NCBI GenBank assembly: GCA_048262255.1
Contig: JBLXFH010000005.1
Span: 62,001 to 126,000, forward strand
DNA: 64,000 bases
DNA from: JABMNT01 sp048262255
GTDB taxonomy: Bacteria > Pseudomonadota > Alphaproteobacteria > Rhodospirillales > Casp-alpha2
Direction: 5' to 3'
The notes beneath the pieces were generated by a model. That model was not told the origin of the DNA, ran no database searches, and worked only from the letters and a program-made list of their open reading frames with translations. Numbering within the stretch: the stretch's first letter is position 1; every line of letters starts with the position of its first letter. The position numbers and the translations under genes are program-made. This document shows positions 33,806 to 42,000 of this stretch, piece after piece.

Positions 33806-35515
33806 TTATTTTGTTGCGATCAGAAAATCAAAATCACAGCCTTGTGGGGCTTGCGTTACGGTGTCCTGATAGAGTTTCGAATAGCCCCGGTCGGACCCCG
33901 GATGCGGTGGCGGTGGGGTCCAGTTGGCGCGGCGTGTTGCGAGGACTTCGTCATCGACCAGAACGTCCAAACGCCGGTTTTCCACGTCCAATTTGATCAT
34001 GTCGCCGTTCTCGACCAAAGCCAGTGGCCCGCCGATGGCGGACTCCGGAGCGACATGTAGGATGATTGTGCCAAACGCCGTGCCGCTCATCCGCGCATCG
34101 GAAATGCGAACCATGTCCTTTACCCCTTGTTGCGCCAGTTTGCGGGGGATGGGAAGGTATCCGCTTTCCGGCATGCCGGGGGCGCCTTTCGGGCCGGCAT
34201 TTTGCAGAACCAGCACGCTATCGGCATCGACATCCAAATCCGGGTCATCAATGCGGCTGACCAAATCTTCCATGTTTTTGAAAACCACAGCCTTGCCGGT
34301 GTGATTTAGCAAATGGGGCGAGGCGGCGACGTGTTTAATAACGGCGCGGTCTGGCGCCAGATTGCCTTTCAAAACGGCCATACCACCTTTTTCGGAAATC
34401 GGGTTCGCCTTGGTGCGGACAACTTCCTGCTCAAAAGCGGGGGCCAGGTTTTCGATATTTTCACCCAGCGTTTTGCCGTTGACCGTCATCGCATCCAGTT
34501 CAAGAGAACCGGCCAGTTCGCGGAGTAGGGGGTCGGTGCCGCCCGCTTTAAACATGTCGTCCATGTAGTTGTCGCCAGACGGCTTTAGGTCAACCAGGAC
34601 CGGCGTATTACGGCCAATCTCGTCAAACTCTTCCAGATCAATTTCAAGTCCAAGCCGACCGGCAATAGCGGCCAGGTGGACGATGCCGTTGGTCGAGCCA
34701 CCAATGGCCTGCAGCAGCGTCAAGGCGTTGCGGAAGGCGGCCGGGGTCATGATCTTGTCTGGAGTAGGAGAGTGTTCTTTTGCCATTTTCACGGCCTGGG
34801 CGCCGGTTTGTTCGGCATGGCGATAACGGTCGGCGAGGACGGCCGGAATACAGGCCCCTCCCGGCAGCATCATGCCTAAGGCTTCAGCGATGATTGCCAT
34901 TGTGCTGGCGGTGCCCATAACGCCACAGGTGCCAGCTGAGGGGACAAGTTTGTCTGTAATCTCGGCAATTTCATCGGCATCAATATCACCCGCCCGATAC
35001 TGACCCCAAAACCGCCGACAATCAGTGCAGGCACCTAATCGTTCACCCTTGTGCGACCCCGGCAACATCGGGCCGGTGACTTCGAGGATGGCAGGAACGC
35101 CAGCCGAAGCTGCGCCCATCAGCAAAGCCGGTACCGTTTTGTCGCAGCCGCCAATCAGGACGACGGCATCCATAGGCTGGGCCCGGACCATCTCCTCGGT
35201 ATCAATGGCCATCAGATTGCGCATATACATGCTGGTCGGAAAGGCAAAGGATTCATGAATGGTTATGGTCGGGAACTCGACCGGCAGGCCACCCGCCAGC
35301 ATGACGCCGCGCTTGATGGAGTCAATTAATTGAGGAACTGTGCCATGACAGGCATTGTATTCAGAAAACGTGTTTGTGATGCCAACAATAGGCCGATCCA
35401 GAGCATCATCCGTGTAGCCCATTCCCTTAATAAAGGCCTTGCGCAGATAGAGAGAAAAATCTTCATCACCATAACGGGTGAGTCCTTTGCGCATTCCGGT
35501 TTTCTTATCGGTCAT
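33806..35515 (-). CDS. IlvD/Edd family dehydratase (sugar-acid dehydratase type)
   Basis: A 569-residue Fe-S dehydratase. Cysteines in YNACHGT, IGGCDKTVP and AGTCGVMGTAS are the iron-sulfur ligands of the family, and DARMSGTAFGTIILH is the conserved C-terminal signature. Length and the LGACTDCRRFWGQYRAG segment point to the L-arabonate/pentonate/galactarate dehydratase branch rather than the branched-chain amino acid enzyme. It heads a minus-strand operon with alpha/beta hydrolase and SDR, which together resemble a non-phosphorylative sugar oxidation route (dehydrogenase, lactonase, dehydratase). Substrate is inferred only as an aldonate. Confidence 0.88.
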   Translation of the reverse strand: MTDKKTGMRKGLTRYGDEDFSLYLRKAFIKGMGYTDDALDRPIVGITNTFSEYNACHGTVPQLIDSIKRGVMLAGGLPVEFPTITIHESFAFPTSMYMRNLMAIDTEEMVRAQPMDAVVLIGGCDKTVPALLMGAASAGVPAILEVTGPMLPGSHKGERLGACTDCRRFWGQYRAGDIDADEIAEITDKLVPSAGTCGVMGTASTMAIIAEALGMMLPGGACIPAVLADRYRHAEQTGAQAVKMAKEHSPTPDKIMTPAAFRNALTLLQAIGGSTNGIVHLAAIAGRLGLEIDLEEFDEIGRNTPVLVDLKPSGDNYMDDMFKAGGTDPLLRELAGSLELDAMTVNGKTLGENIENLAPAFEQEVVRTKANPISEKGGMAVLKGNLAPDRAVIKHVAASPHLLNHTGKAVVFKNMEDLVSRIDDPDLDVDADSVLVLQNAGPKGAPGMPESGYLPIPRKLAQQGVKDMVRISDARMSGTAFGTIILHVAPESAIGGPLALVENGDMIKLDVENRRLDVLVDDEVLATRRANWTPPPPHPGSDRGYSKLYQDTVTQAPQGCDFDFLIATK

Positions 35516-35585
35516 AGATAGCTACTTTCATGATGAGTATGTAATTAGATGAGTTCGGATTTTGGCAAAGTTCCCTGGAAAGGCA

Positions 35586-35996
35586 ATGCTGCAAGTCAAA
35601 AGAACTTATATATTTTTTCTTGTCCTGATGAGCACCGCTTGTGAAGGGGGGATATTGGACTCGTCTGAACAGATTTATATGCAGACGGAAGATTCCCACC
35701 CGCATGAGGTGCTGCCCGGGGATACGGCCCGTTTTCCGTTCTGGGAAACTGGAAAGGCAGGATATATTGATGTGAAATGTGCATTGAGCGGCCCCGGTGT
35801 TGATTATGAAATCCGATTCTCCGGAATCAAACCAAAAGGTTGGGTGATTGAGAATTGGCGGGGCACTTTAAAGGGTGCCGAACTTGGTTTTGATATTGAA
35901 GGACGTGTTCATTCCCAGCATACACGTGGTATCTCATTCGATATTGTGAATCACAGCACTTCCGGGCTCCTTTGGCACCAATGTTACAACAACTGA
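35586..35996 (+). CDS. Hypothetical lipoprotein
   Basis: A 136-residue exported protein. The signal peptide has the lipobox LMSTAC, with the modified Cys near residue 19 from ATG 35586, which is preceded by GGAAAGGC. The mature domain is beta-rich by eye (SGPGVDYEIRFSG, KGAELGFDIEG, SFDIVNHSTSG) with two Cys. I recognise no family. It is divergent from the dehydratase operon and upstream of the Anbu cluster by 74 bases. Confidence 0.6.
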   Translation: MLQVKRTYIFFLVLMSTACEGGILDSSEQIYMQTEDSHPHEVLPGDTARFPFWETGKAGYIDVKCALSGPGVDYEIRFSGIKPKGWVIENWRGTLKGAELGFDIEGRVHSQHTRGISFDIVNHSTSGLLWHQCYNN

Positions 35997-36070
35997 ATAC
36001 GTTTTTGTTTGTGGTGCTCCATATCGACCGGCATACTACATAGAGTTACTTCAATGGAATTGAGTAATAA

Positions 36071-37513
36071 ATGGCAACAAATAAGATGAAAATGAAAGCC
36101 AGTCAGCCACCTTTTGATGAAATGCATATATCAGGTGGCGGTATTCGCGATGCATACGCGGCATACGCCGAATGGCTGCATTCAACATCTGTTGAGCTTC
36201 TTGCCCGAAAGCACGAACAAGCTGATATTTTATTCCGCCGGTTAGGCGTGACCTTCACCGTTTACGGGCAAAATGAAGGCACCGAACGGATGATTCCATT
36301 TGATGTCATACCGCGAATTATCGATGCCGAAGAATGGAGCCTGCTGGAAAAAGGGTGTATTCAGCGGGTTGACGCTCTGAATGCGTTTCTTCATGACATT
36401 TACCACGATCAGGAGATTATTCGGGCCGGGATCGTTCCTGCCGAGTTGGCTTTAACCAACATCGCCTTTCAGCCGCAAATGTTTGGTGTTGATATGCCGC
36501 GCAAGGTTTATGCACATATTGCGGGTGTTGATCTGGTGCGTGTTGGTGAGAAAGAATTCTTCGTTCTGGAAGATAACGTTCGCACCCCCTCCGGGGTTTC
36601 CTACATGCTGGAAAACAGGCAATTGATGATGCGCCTGTTTCCTGATCTTTTTTCTAAATACGCCATTGCACCTGTTGACCGGTATGCCGATCAGTTGTTG
36701 AGCAACTTGCAATCCGTCGCGCCGGTGGGCGTTGAGGACCCGACAGTCGTGTTGATGACGCCTGGTGTTTATAATTCCGCCTATTTTGAACATGCCTTTC
36801 TGGCTATGGAGATGGGTATTGAACTGGTCGAAGGCCAGGATTTGTTCGTGGCTGATAATGGTGTCTATATGCGGACAACGGAAGGGCCGCAGCGGGTTGA
36901 TGTCATTTACCGGCGAATTGATGATGATTTCATCGATCCGCTGGCCTTCAATGCCAGTTCCACTCTGGGCGTGCCGGGTCTGTTGGCGGCGGTTCGAAAT
37001 GGATGGGTGACGCTGACCAATGCCATCGGGACCGGGGTTGCGGATGACAAGGCGACCTATGTTTACGTGCCGGAGATGATCAGGTTCTATCTGGGTGAAG
37101 AGCCTATTCTGAAGAATGTTCCCACTTACAGCCTGCGTAAATCAGATGATCTAAAGTATACGCTCGAAAACCTGGGTGATCTGGTGGTCAAAGAAGTCCA
37201 TGGGTCCGGTGGCTATGGAATGCTGGTTGGGCCATCGAGCACAAAAAAGGAAATTGAAGAGTTCAGAAAACGGATCATTGCAACCCCGGAAAACTATATT
37301 GCGCAACCGACATTGTCCCTTTCGACCTGTCCGACGTTTGTTGAAAGCGGGGTTGCGCCACGACATGTGGATTTGCGGCCGTTTGTCCTGTCGGGGAAGC
37401 AAACCCGCGTTATGCCGGGTGGTTTGACCCGCGTCGCAATGAAAGAGGGCTCTCTGGTTGTTAATTCCTCGCAAGGTGGCGGAACCAAAGACACCTGGGT
37501 CTTGAGGAATTAG
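36071..37513 (+). CDS. Circularly permuted ATP-grasp protein (DUF404/DUF407 type)
   Basis: A 480-residue ATP-grasp enzyme of the circularly permuted COG2308 type, predicted to form amide bonds in a ribosome-independent peptide. Family motifs are FTVYG (near 57), ERMIPFDVIPRII, FVLEDNVRTPSGVSYMLENR, and the C-terminal nucleotide region VVKEVHGSGGYGMLVGP and LRPFVL. The gene is first in a tight four-gene run with the alpha-E, transglutaminase and Anbu genes, the recurring Anbu neighbourhood. Product and substrate amino acids are unknown. Confidence 0.9.
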   Translation: MATNKMKMKASQPPFDEMHISGGGIRDAYAAYAEWLHSTSVELLARKHEQADILFRRLGVTFTVYGQNEGTERMIPFDVIPRIIDAEEWSLLEKGCIQRVDALNAFLHDIYHDQEIIRAGIVPAELALTNIAFQPQMFGVDMPRKVYAHIAGVDLVRVGEKEFFVLEDNVRTPSGVSYMLENRQLMMRLFPDLFSKYAIAPVDRYADQLLSNLQSVAPVGVEDPTVVLMTPGVYNSAYFEHAFLAMEMGIELVEGQDLFVADNGVYMRTTEGPQRVDVIYRRIDDDFIDPLAFNASSTLGVPGLLAAVRNGWVTLTNAIGTGVADDKATYVYVPEMIRFYLGEEPILKNVPTYSLRKSDDLKYTLENLGDLVVKEVHGSGGYGMLVGPSSTKKEIEEFRKRIIATPENYIAQPTLSLSTCPTFVESGVAPRHVDLRPFVLSGKQTRVMPGGLTRVAMKEGSLVVNSSQGGGTKDTWVLRN

Positions 37514-37515
37514 GG

Positions 37516-38451
37516 ATGCTAGGCAGAACCGCAGATAACCTCTACTGGATGTCCAGATATTTGGAGCGTGCAGAAAACACCGCCCGCCTTCTGGGAGGAA
37601 CTTATCGTATGTCGTTATTGCCAACGGGTGATGTTGGCGACGATTACCGCTGGGAAAATTTGTTCATTTCGGATGAAGAAAAAGCCATTTTTAAATCGCG
37701 AGGCAATGTTTTTGCACCGGCTTCTGTCATCACTTATATGGCGCTGGATCTGGAAAATCCATTTAGCATTGCATCATCCATTCGTGCTGCGCGTGAAAAC
37801 GTGCGTGCGACACGCCACGTTCTTACAGCCGAGCTCTGGGAAAGTATCAACCAGACTTGGCTTGAAATCAGAAACATGACCTTTACTGATATCAAAGAGA
37901 TGGGACAATACGATTTTTTTGAATGGGTTAAGGAACGATGCCATCTATTTAGCGGAATCGTTCATGGGACGATGCGCCGAGGAGAAGCTTATGATTTTTG
38001 GCGACTGGGAACATATATCGAGCGCTCAGAAAATACGGTGCGTTTGATGTTGGCAAAATCTGATTCGTTTCAGCGTCCAGAAGCGCGTCAGGAAAACGCC
38101 ATTGATTTTTACCAATGGGGGACGTTACTGCGGTCAGTCAACGCTTATAAAACTTATCGGGAAATTTATCGGGGTGCACCGGTTCCTAGGAAAGTTGCTG
38201 AGCTAATGATGTTGACACCGGATATGCCGCGCTCGTTGTTGAGTTGTATAGATGAAATATTTCAAATTTTAAATAAAATACGAAGAAATGCAGACTGTAC
38301 ACGGAAAGCCGATGATCTTCGGTCGCAACTGGTCTCAGGGCGGGTTGATCGAATATTCAGATATGGCCTAGAAAAATTTTTGACGGAGTTTCGTTTGAGT
38401 ACAAATGAGCTGAGTTCGCAAATTCAACATGAATTTATGATGGTCCGATGA
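37516..38451 (+). CDS. Alpha-E domain protein (DUF403)
   Basis: A 311-residue helical alpha-E domain protein (COG2307), a constant partner of the circularly permuted ATP-grasp. The start MLGRTADNLYWMSRYLERAEN is diagnostic (in pieces NLYWMSRYLERAENTAR), as is WRLGTYIERSENTVR in the middle. No enzyme activity is established. It starts two bases after the ATP-grasp stop with a GAGGAATTAGGG site and overlaps the next gene by ATGA. Confidence 0.92.
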   Translation: MLGRTADNLYWMSRYLERAENTARLLGGTYRMSLLPTGDVGDDYRWENLFISDEEKAIFKSRGNVFAPASVITYMALDLENPFSIASSIRAARENVRATRHVLTAELWESINQTWLEIRNMTFTDIKEMGQYDFFEWVKERCHLFSGIVHGTMRRGEAYDFWRLGTYIERSENTVRLMLAKSDSFQRPEARQENAIDFYQWGTLLRSVNAYKTYREIYRGAPVPRKVAELMMLTPDMPRSLLSCIDEIFQILNKIRRNADCTRKADDLRSQLVSGRVDRIFRYGLEKFLTEFRLSTNELSSQIQHEFMMVR

Positions 38452-39248
38452 AGTTATCTATAGAACATGAAACAAAGTATGAGTTTGCGGAAGAAGCCAA
38501 TTATTCCATTCAGTATTTGCGGCTGACGCCACGTGATGACGCCTGTCAGCGCGTCCTGTCCTGGAATCTGATGCCACAGGGGCAACTAATGTCCTGGGTT
38601 GATGGTTTTGAAAACATTGCGCATGTTTTGGTTCAGGATGGCCCACATAGCCACGTTACAGTGATAGTCAAAGGCGAGATTGAGACCTTTGATACGGCAG
38701 GGATACTTCCCGCTATTGATGGCTTGCCGCCCTTGATCTTTTTGTGTGATACCCATTTCACCAAACTGACCGAGGATATCCAGCAGTTTGCCAAACCTTA
38801 TATAGACATCCAAAACAATTCCGGAAGCCTTCAGGCTTTACATAGCCTTATGCATGGCATAGGTGAGGCGGTGACCTATCAGGCAGGATTTACGAATGTG
38901 ACGACAGATGCCACCCATGCACTAAAAGCCGGTAAAGGAGTGTGTCAGGACCATGCGCACTTGTTTATTGCAGGCGCACGGGCCTTAAAAATTCCGGCGC
39001 GATATGTCAGTGGATATATGTTTGCGGGTGAGGGTGAACTGGCCAGTCATGCCTGGTCCGAAGCCTTTGTCGAGGGATTGGGATGGGTCAGTTTTGATCC
39101 GTCAAACCAGCAATCCGCTACCGATTCATATGTGCGCCTGGCGGTAGCGCACGATTTTGGCGATGCGACACCGGTTCGCGGTATTCGCGAAGGTGGCGGA
39201 TTTGAAGATATGAACGTGCGCGTGCAGGTTCAACAAACCCAAGGTTAA
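38448..39248 (+). CDS. Transglutaminase-like cysteine protease family protein
   Basis: A 266-residue transglutaminase-fold protein (COG1305) with the bacterial transglutaminase-like N-terminal domain at 1-80. GKGVCQDHAHLFIAGARAL carries the catalytic Cys, SHAWSEAFVEGLGWVSFDPSN the His and the Asp. Such members act as peptidases or amide transferases. In this cluster it may trim, cross-link or recycle the peptide made by the ATP-grasp. ATG overlaps the alpha-E stop. Confidence 0.9.
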   Translation: MKLSIEHETKYEFAEEANYSIQYLRLTPRDDACQRVLSWNLMPQGQLMSWVDGFENIAHVLVQDGPHSHVTVIVKGEIETFDTAGILPAIDGLPPLIFLCDTHFTKLTEDIQQFAKPYIDIQNNSGSLQALHSLMHGIGEAVTYQAGFTNVTTDATHALKAGKGVCQDHAHLFIAGARALKIPARYVSGYMFAGEGELASHAWSEAFVEGLGWVSFDPSNQQSATDSYVRLAVAHDFGDATPVRGIREGGGFEDMNVRVQVQQTQG

Positions 39249-39265
39249 TTCAGCGGAAAATAGAA

Positions 39266-40018
39266 ATGACTTACTGCCTCGGCATTTTGTTAAATGAAGG
39301 CCTTGTCTTTGCAGCCGATTCTCGGACGAATGCGGGCGTAGACAATATTTCAACCTATCGAAAACTCCATTTGTTTGAAACAGAGGGAGAGCGCGTTATC
39401 GTCATTTTATCGGCAGGTAATTTGGCGACCACGCAATCGGTTCTCTCACAGTTAGAGGAAGGTGTGCGTTTTGACGGCGAGCCGGAAGCGCAAACGCTTT
39501 ATCAGGTACCTTCCATGTACCGGGCGGCGCAACTGGTCGGCCAGGCTCTACAGAATGTCATCGACAATCATCAGGAACACGGTGCTGCACAGGGGGCAGA
39601 TGTTTCGGCAACGTTTCTTGTCGGCGGGCAAATTCAGGGACGTCGCATGCGCCTGTTTCAGGTTTATTCGGTGGGTAACTTTATTGAAGCCACAGAGGAC
39701 ACGCCCTATCTGCAAATTGGCGAAGCCAAATACGGAAAACCGATTTTGCAGCGTGTTGTCCATCAGGATATGGGGCTGCTGGATGCGGCGAAATGCGCCA
39801 TCGTTTCCATGGATTCAACGATCCGGGCAAACATCTCCGTTGCGCCACCGCTTGATATTCTGGTTTACCGGAAAGATACCTACCGGGCGGCCACCCATCA
39901 GCGGCTTGAGGATGATGACCCTTATTTCACAATGGTCAGCACGCAATGGGGGGAAGGGCTGCGTAAGCTCTATGAAGAACTGCCCAACCCGACCTGGGGT
40001 AATGAAGTCGATTCCTGA
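39266..40018 (+). CDS. Anbu proteasome-like Ntn-hydrolase peptidase
   Basis: A 250-residue self-compartmentalising peptidase of the Anbu type (bacterial proteasome-related). After removal of Met the chain begins TYCLGI, so Thr is the N-terminal nucleophile; counting from it, Asp17 (AADSRTNAG) and a Lys at 32 (YRKL) fit the proteasome triad. VSATFLVGGQIQG and GEAKYGKPILQR are Anbu-specific. It is the last gene of the cluster, 17 bases after the transglutaminase gene. Natural substrates are unknown. Confidence 0.92.
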   Translation: MTYCLGILLNEGLVFAADSRTNAGVDNISTYRKLHLFETEGERVIVILSAGNLATTQSVLSQLEEGVRFDGEPEAQTLYQVPSMYRAAQLVGQALQNVIDNHQEHGAAQGADVSATFLVGGQIQGRRMRLFQVYSVGNFIEATEDTPYLQIGEAKYGKPILQRVVHQDMGLLDAAKCAIVSMDSTIRANISVAPPLDILVYRKDTYRAATHQRLEDDDPYFTMVSTQWGEGLRKLYEELPNPTWGNEVDS

Positions 40019-40031
40019 AGTGGGGCTCGGC

Positions 40032-41732
40032 TTACGCGATAAAATAAAGCACCAAAAAGATGGCGAGCATTTTTATGGCGAATGAGGCCATGGAATGAAT
40101 GCTGGCTGTTTTGGCCAATACACCGTTCATCCCGCTCCAGCTTTCTGTTATGTCCATGACGCGGCGGATGAACAGCAGGAACACCCCCCGGATATGAGCG
40201 TCGGCTACAGCAACTTTCGTCGCGGCCGATTGGATGAAATTCGGGATAAGGCGGCGGTATACCCAGTCGAAGTCCAGATTCGTTGATTTGAGTTCAGGCG
40301 GATAGAGGCCTTTTAACATGAGGAATGTAAAGGCCAGGGCGGAGAACATCAAAAGTTGAAGCTGCGTAATCACATGCGCTGTGGTGTAGGGAACATAATC
40401 CACAGGGAATGGCAGGATCGCATAAAGCGCATCGGGATAGACGCCGATGCCAATGCACAGGAACGCCGCAATGCCCATAGCGATAAGCATATTGAGCGGG
40501 GCTTCCTTTGGGCGTCTGCCGGAATCGTGAGCGAAGAATGCAAAATACGGAATTTTAATTCCTGAATGGTGAAAGACGCCTGCCGACGCAAAGACGAGTA
40601 TGGCCCAGGTTAGCCAATGCCCTTCGTGACCCAGCGCAGTCAGAATCATCGATTTTGAAATGAAACCTGAAAAAAGCGGAAACGCCGAGATCGATGCCGC
40701 TCCAACAATGCAAAAGCCGGTTGTCCAGGGCATGGTCTTATGGAGACCACCCAATTCCGACCCCTTAATCGTTCCCGTACGAAAGAGCACCGCACCCATC
40801 GACATGAACAACAGAGCTTTGTACAGAATATGGCTGAAGGCATGAGCCGCGGTTCCGTTTAAAGCCAATTCTGTGCCAATGCCAATACCCACCACCATGA
40901 AACCAAGTTGGTTGTTCAGGCTGTAGGCAAGCACGCGACGCAGGTCGTTTTCGATGACCGCGTAAAAAATTGGAAACGCCGTCATTATTGCACCAATGAC
41001 GATCAGAATCTCTGTGCCAGCATAACCCCGGGCCAACGAGTACACGGCGAGTTTGGTCGTAAAGGCGCTTAGGATCACAGTCCCGGTGACCGTTGCCTCC
41101 GGATACGAATCCTGCAGCCAGTTATGCAATAGCGGGAAGGCGCATTTGATTCCGAAAGCCAGTAAGACCAGCTTTCCGCCCAGGCTATCAATGCCAATGT
41201 GGTTGAAAGCTAACGATCCGGTATCGTTGAAAATCAGAATTGCGCCAGCGAGCAAGAGGACGCCTGAGCCGATCTGGATAAGCAGATAACGCATGCCCGA
41301 ACGGAAGGATTGCTCTGTCCGCGAAGCCCAGATCAGGAAGACCGACGAAATGGCCGTTAATTCCCAGAACACAAACAGCGTGATCAGGTCGCCTGCAAAA
41401 ACAGCGCCGACGGCGCTTCCCATGTAAATTTGCGCCATCGCGCCTTGCAGCGGGTCATCCTCATGAAGCGCATAAAGAACACCCAGTAACGCGGCGATAT
41501 GGAAAATGTAACCCCAAACAAGCGCCAGACTGTCAACACGCAGGACTTCCAGTACATAACCAAAAAGAGCCAGATCAACGGAGGCGCCTGAGGGCAGGGC
41601 GATGGTGTAGATAAACCCGGCAATGGGTAAACCCAACAATAAGGCCCGACGGACATGGCCGCGCAATAGAGGGACCAGAAGGCCGCCCAGGATCATGATT
41701 AAGCCAGGGTTGAACTCAATCATTGTTGTCAT
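40032..41732 (-). CDS. Mrp-type antiporter subunit, MrpD/NuoN-like (third copy)
   Basis: A 566-residue membrane protein with about 14 transmembrane segments (PF00361). IFWELTAISSVFLIW carries the membrane Glu, and FGIKCAFPLLHNWLQDSYPEATVTGTV the key Lys of the ion channel, in parts GIKCAFPLLHNWL. The C-terminus extends about 90 residues past the core. It is the last gene of the operon, and its start overlaps the small membrane protein by 17 bases. It may substitute for the large MrpA/NuoL-type subunit, which is absent as a whole gene. Confidence 0.86.
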   Translation of the reverse strand: MTTMIEFNPGLIMILGGLLVPLLRGHVRRALLLGLPIAGFIYTIALPSGASVDLALFGYVLEVLRVDSLALVWGYIFHIAALLGVLYALHEDDPLQGAMAQIYMGSAVGAVFAGDLITLFVFWELTAISSVFLIWASRTEQSFRSGMRYLLIQIGSGVLLLAGAILIFNDTGSLAFNHIGIDSLGGKLVLLAFGIKCAFPLLHNWLQDSYPEATVTGTVILSAFTTKLAVYSLARGYAGTEILIVIGAIMTAFPIFYAVIENDLRRVLAYSLNNQLGFMVVGIGIGTELALNGTAAHAFSHILYKALLFMSMGAVLFRTGTIKGSELGGLHKTMPWTTGFCIVGAASISAFPLFSGFISKSMILTALGHEGHWLTWAILVFASAGVFHHSGIKIPYFAFFAHDSGRRPKEAPLNMLIAMGIAAFLCIGIGVYPDALYAILPFPVDYVPYTTAHVITQLQLLMFSALAFTFLMLKGLYPPELKSTNLDFDWVYRRLIPNFIQSAATKVAVADAHIRGVFLLFIRRVMDITESWSGMNGVLAKTASIHSMASFAIKMLAIFLVLYFIA

Positions 41733-42000
41733 CCTTGTCGTAGTAGTCTTCGTCTCGCATCAAGATTGTCCGCATCCATTTTGCGATGAGAACCAGGGCG
41801 ACGCACATCACAAAGCCATAAATGGCGTAAAACCCGAAAATATTCTCGGCGGCGAAATAGGGATGTTTATGGTAAAACCCGTCCGCTGCAAACAAACCTG
41901 CACAAATGATCACTAACGCCCAGACAATTTTCCGAACGTTGCGTTTCTCATCAAACCAACCTTTTTCCGGCGCGGAGGCCTTTTCGTGATGATCGCTCAT
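41716..42000 (-). CDS. Small membrane protein of the Mrp-like operon
   Basis: A 94-residue protein with a charged N-terminus (SDHHEKASAPEKGWFDEK), two predicted transmembrane segments (KIVWALVIICAGLFAA, FYAIYGFVMCVALVLIA) and an acidic tail. It lies between two MrpD-like genes: the ATG shares its first base with the stop of the upstream antiporter gene (TAATG). I know no named family; position suggests an accessory subunit. The upstream open frame to 42141 is a shadow of the antiporter gene. Confidence 0.72.
   Translation of the reverse strand: MSDHHEKASAPEKGWFDEKRNVRKIVWALVIICAGLFAADGFYHKHPYFAAENIFGFYAIYGFVMCVALVLIAKWMRTILMRDEDYYDKDDNND

Noticed and set aside
34127..35329. Several open frames on the plus strand across the IlvD/Edd gene
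   Set aside because: Shadows of a 569-residue gene with clear iron-sulfur motifs.
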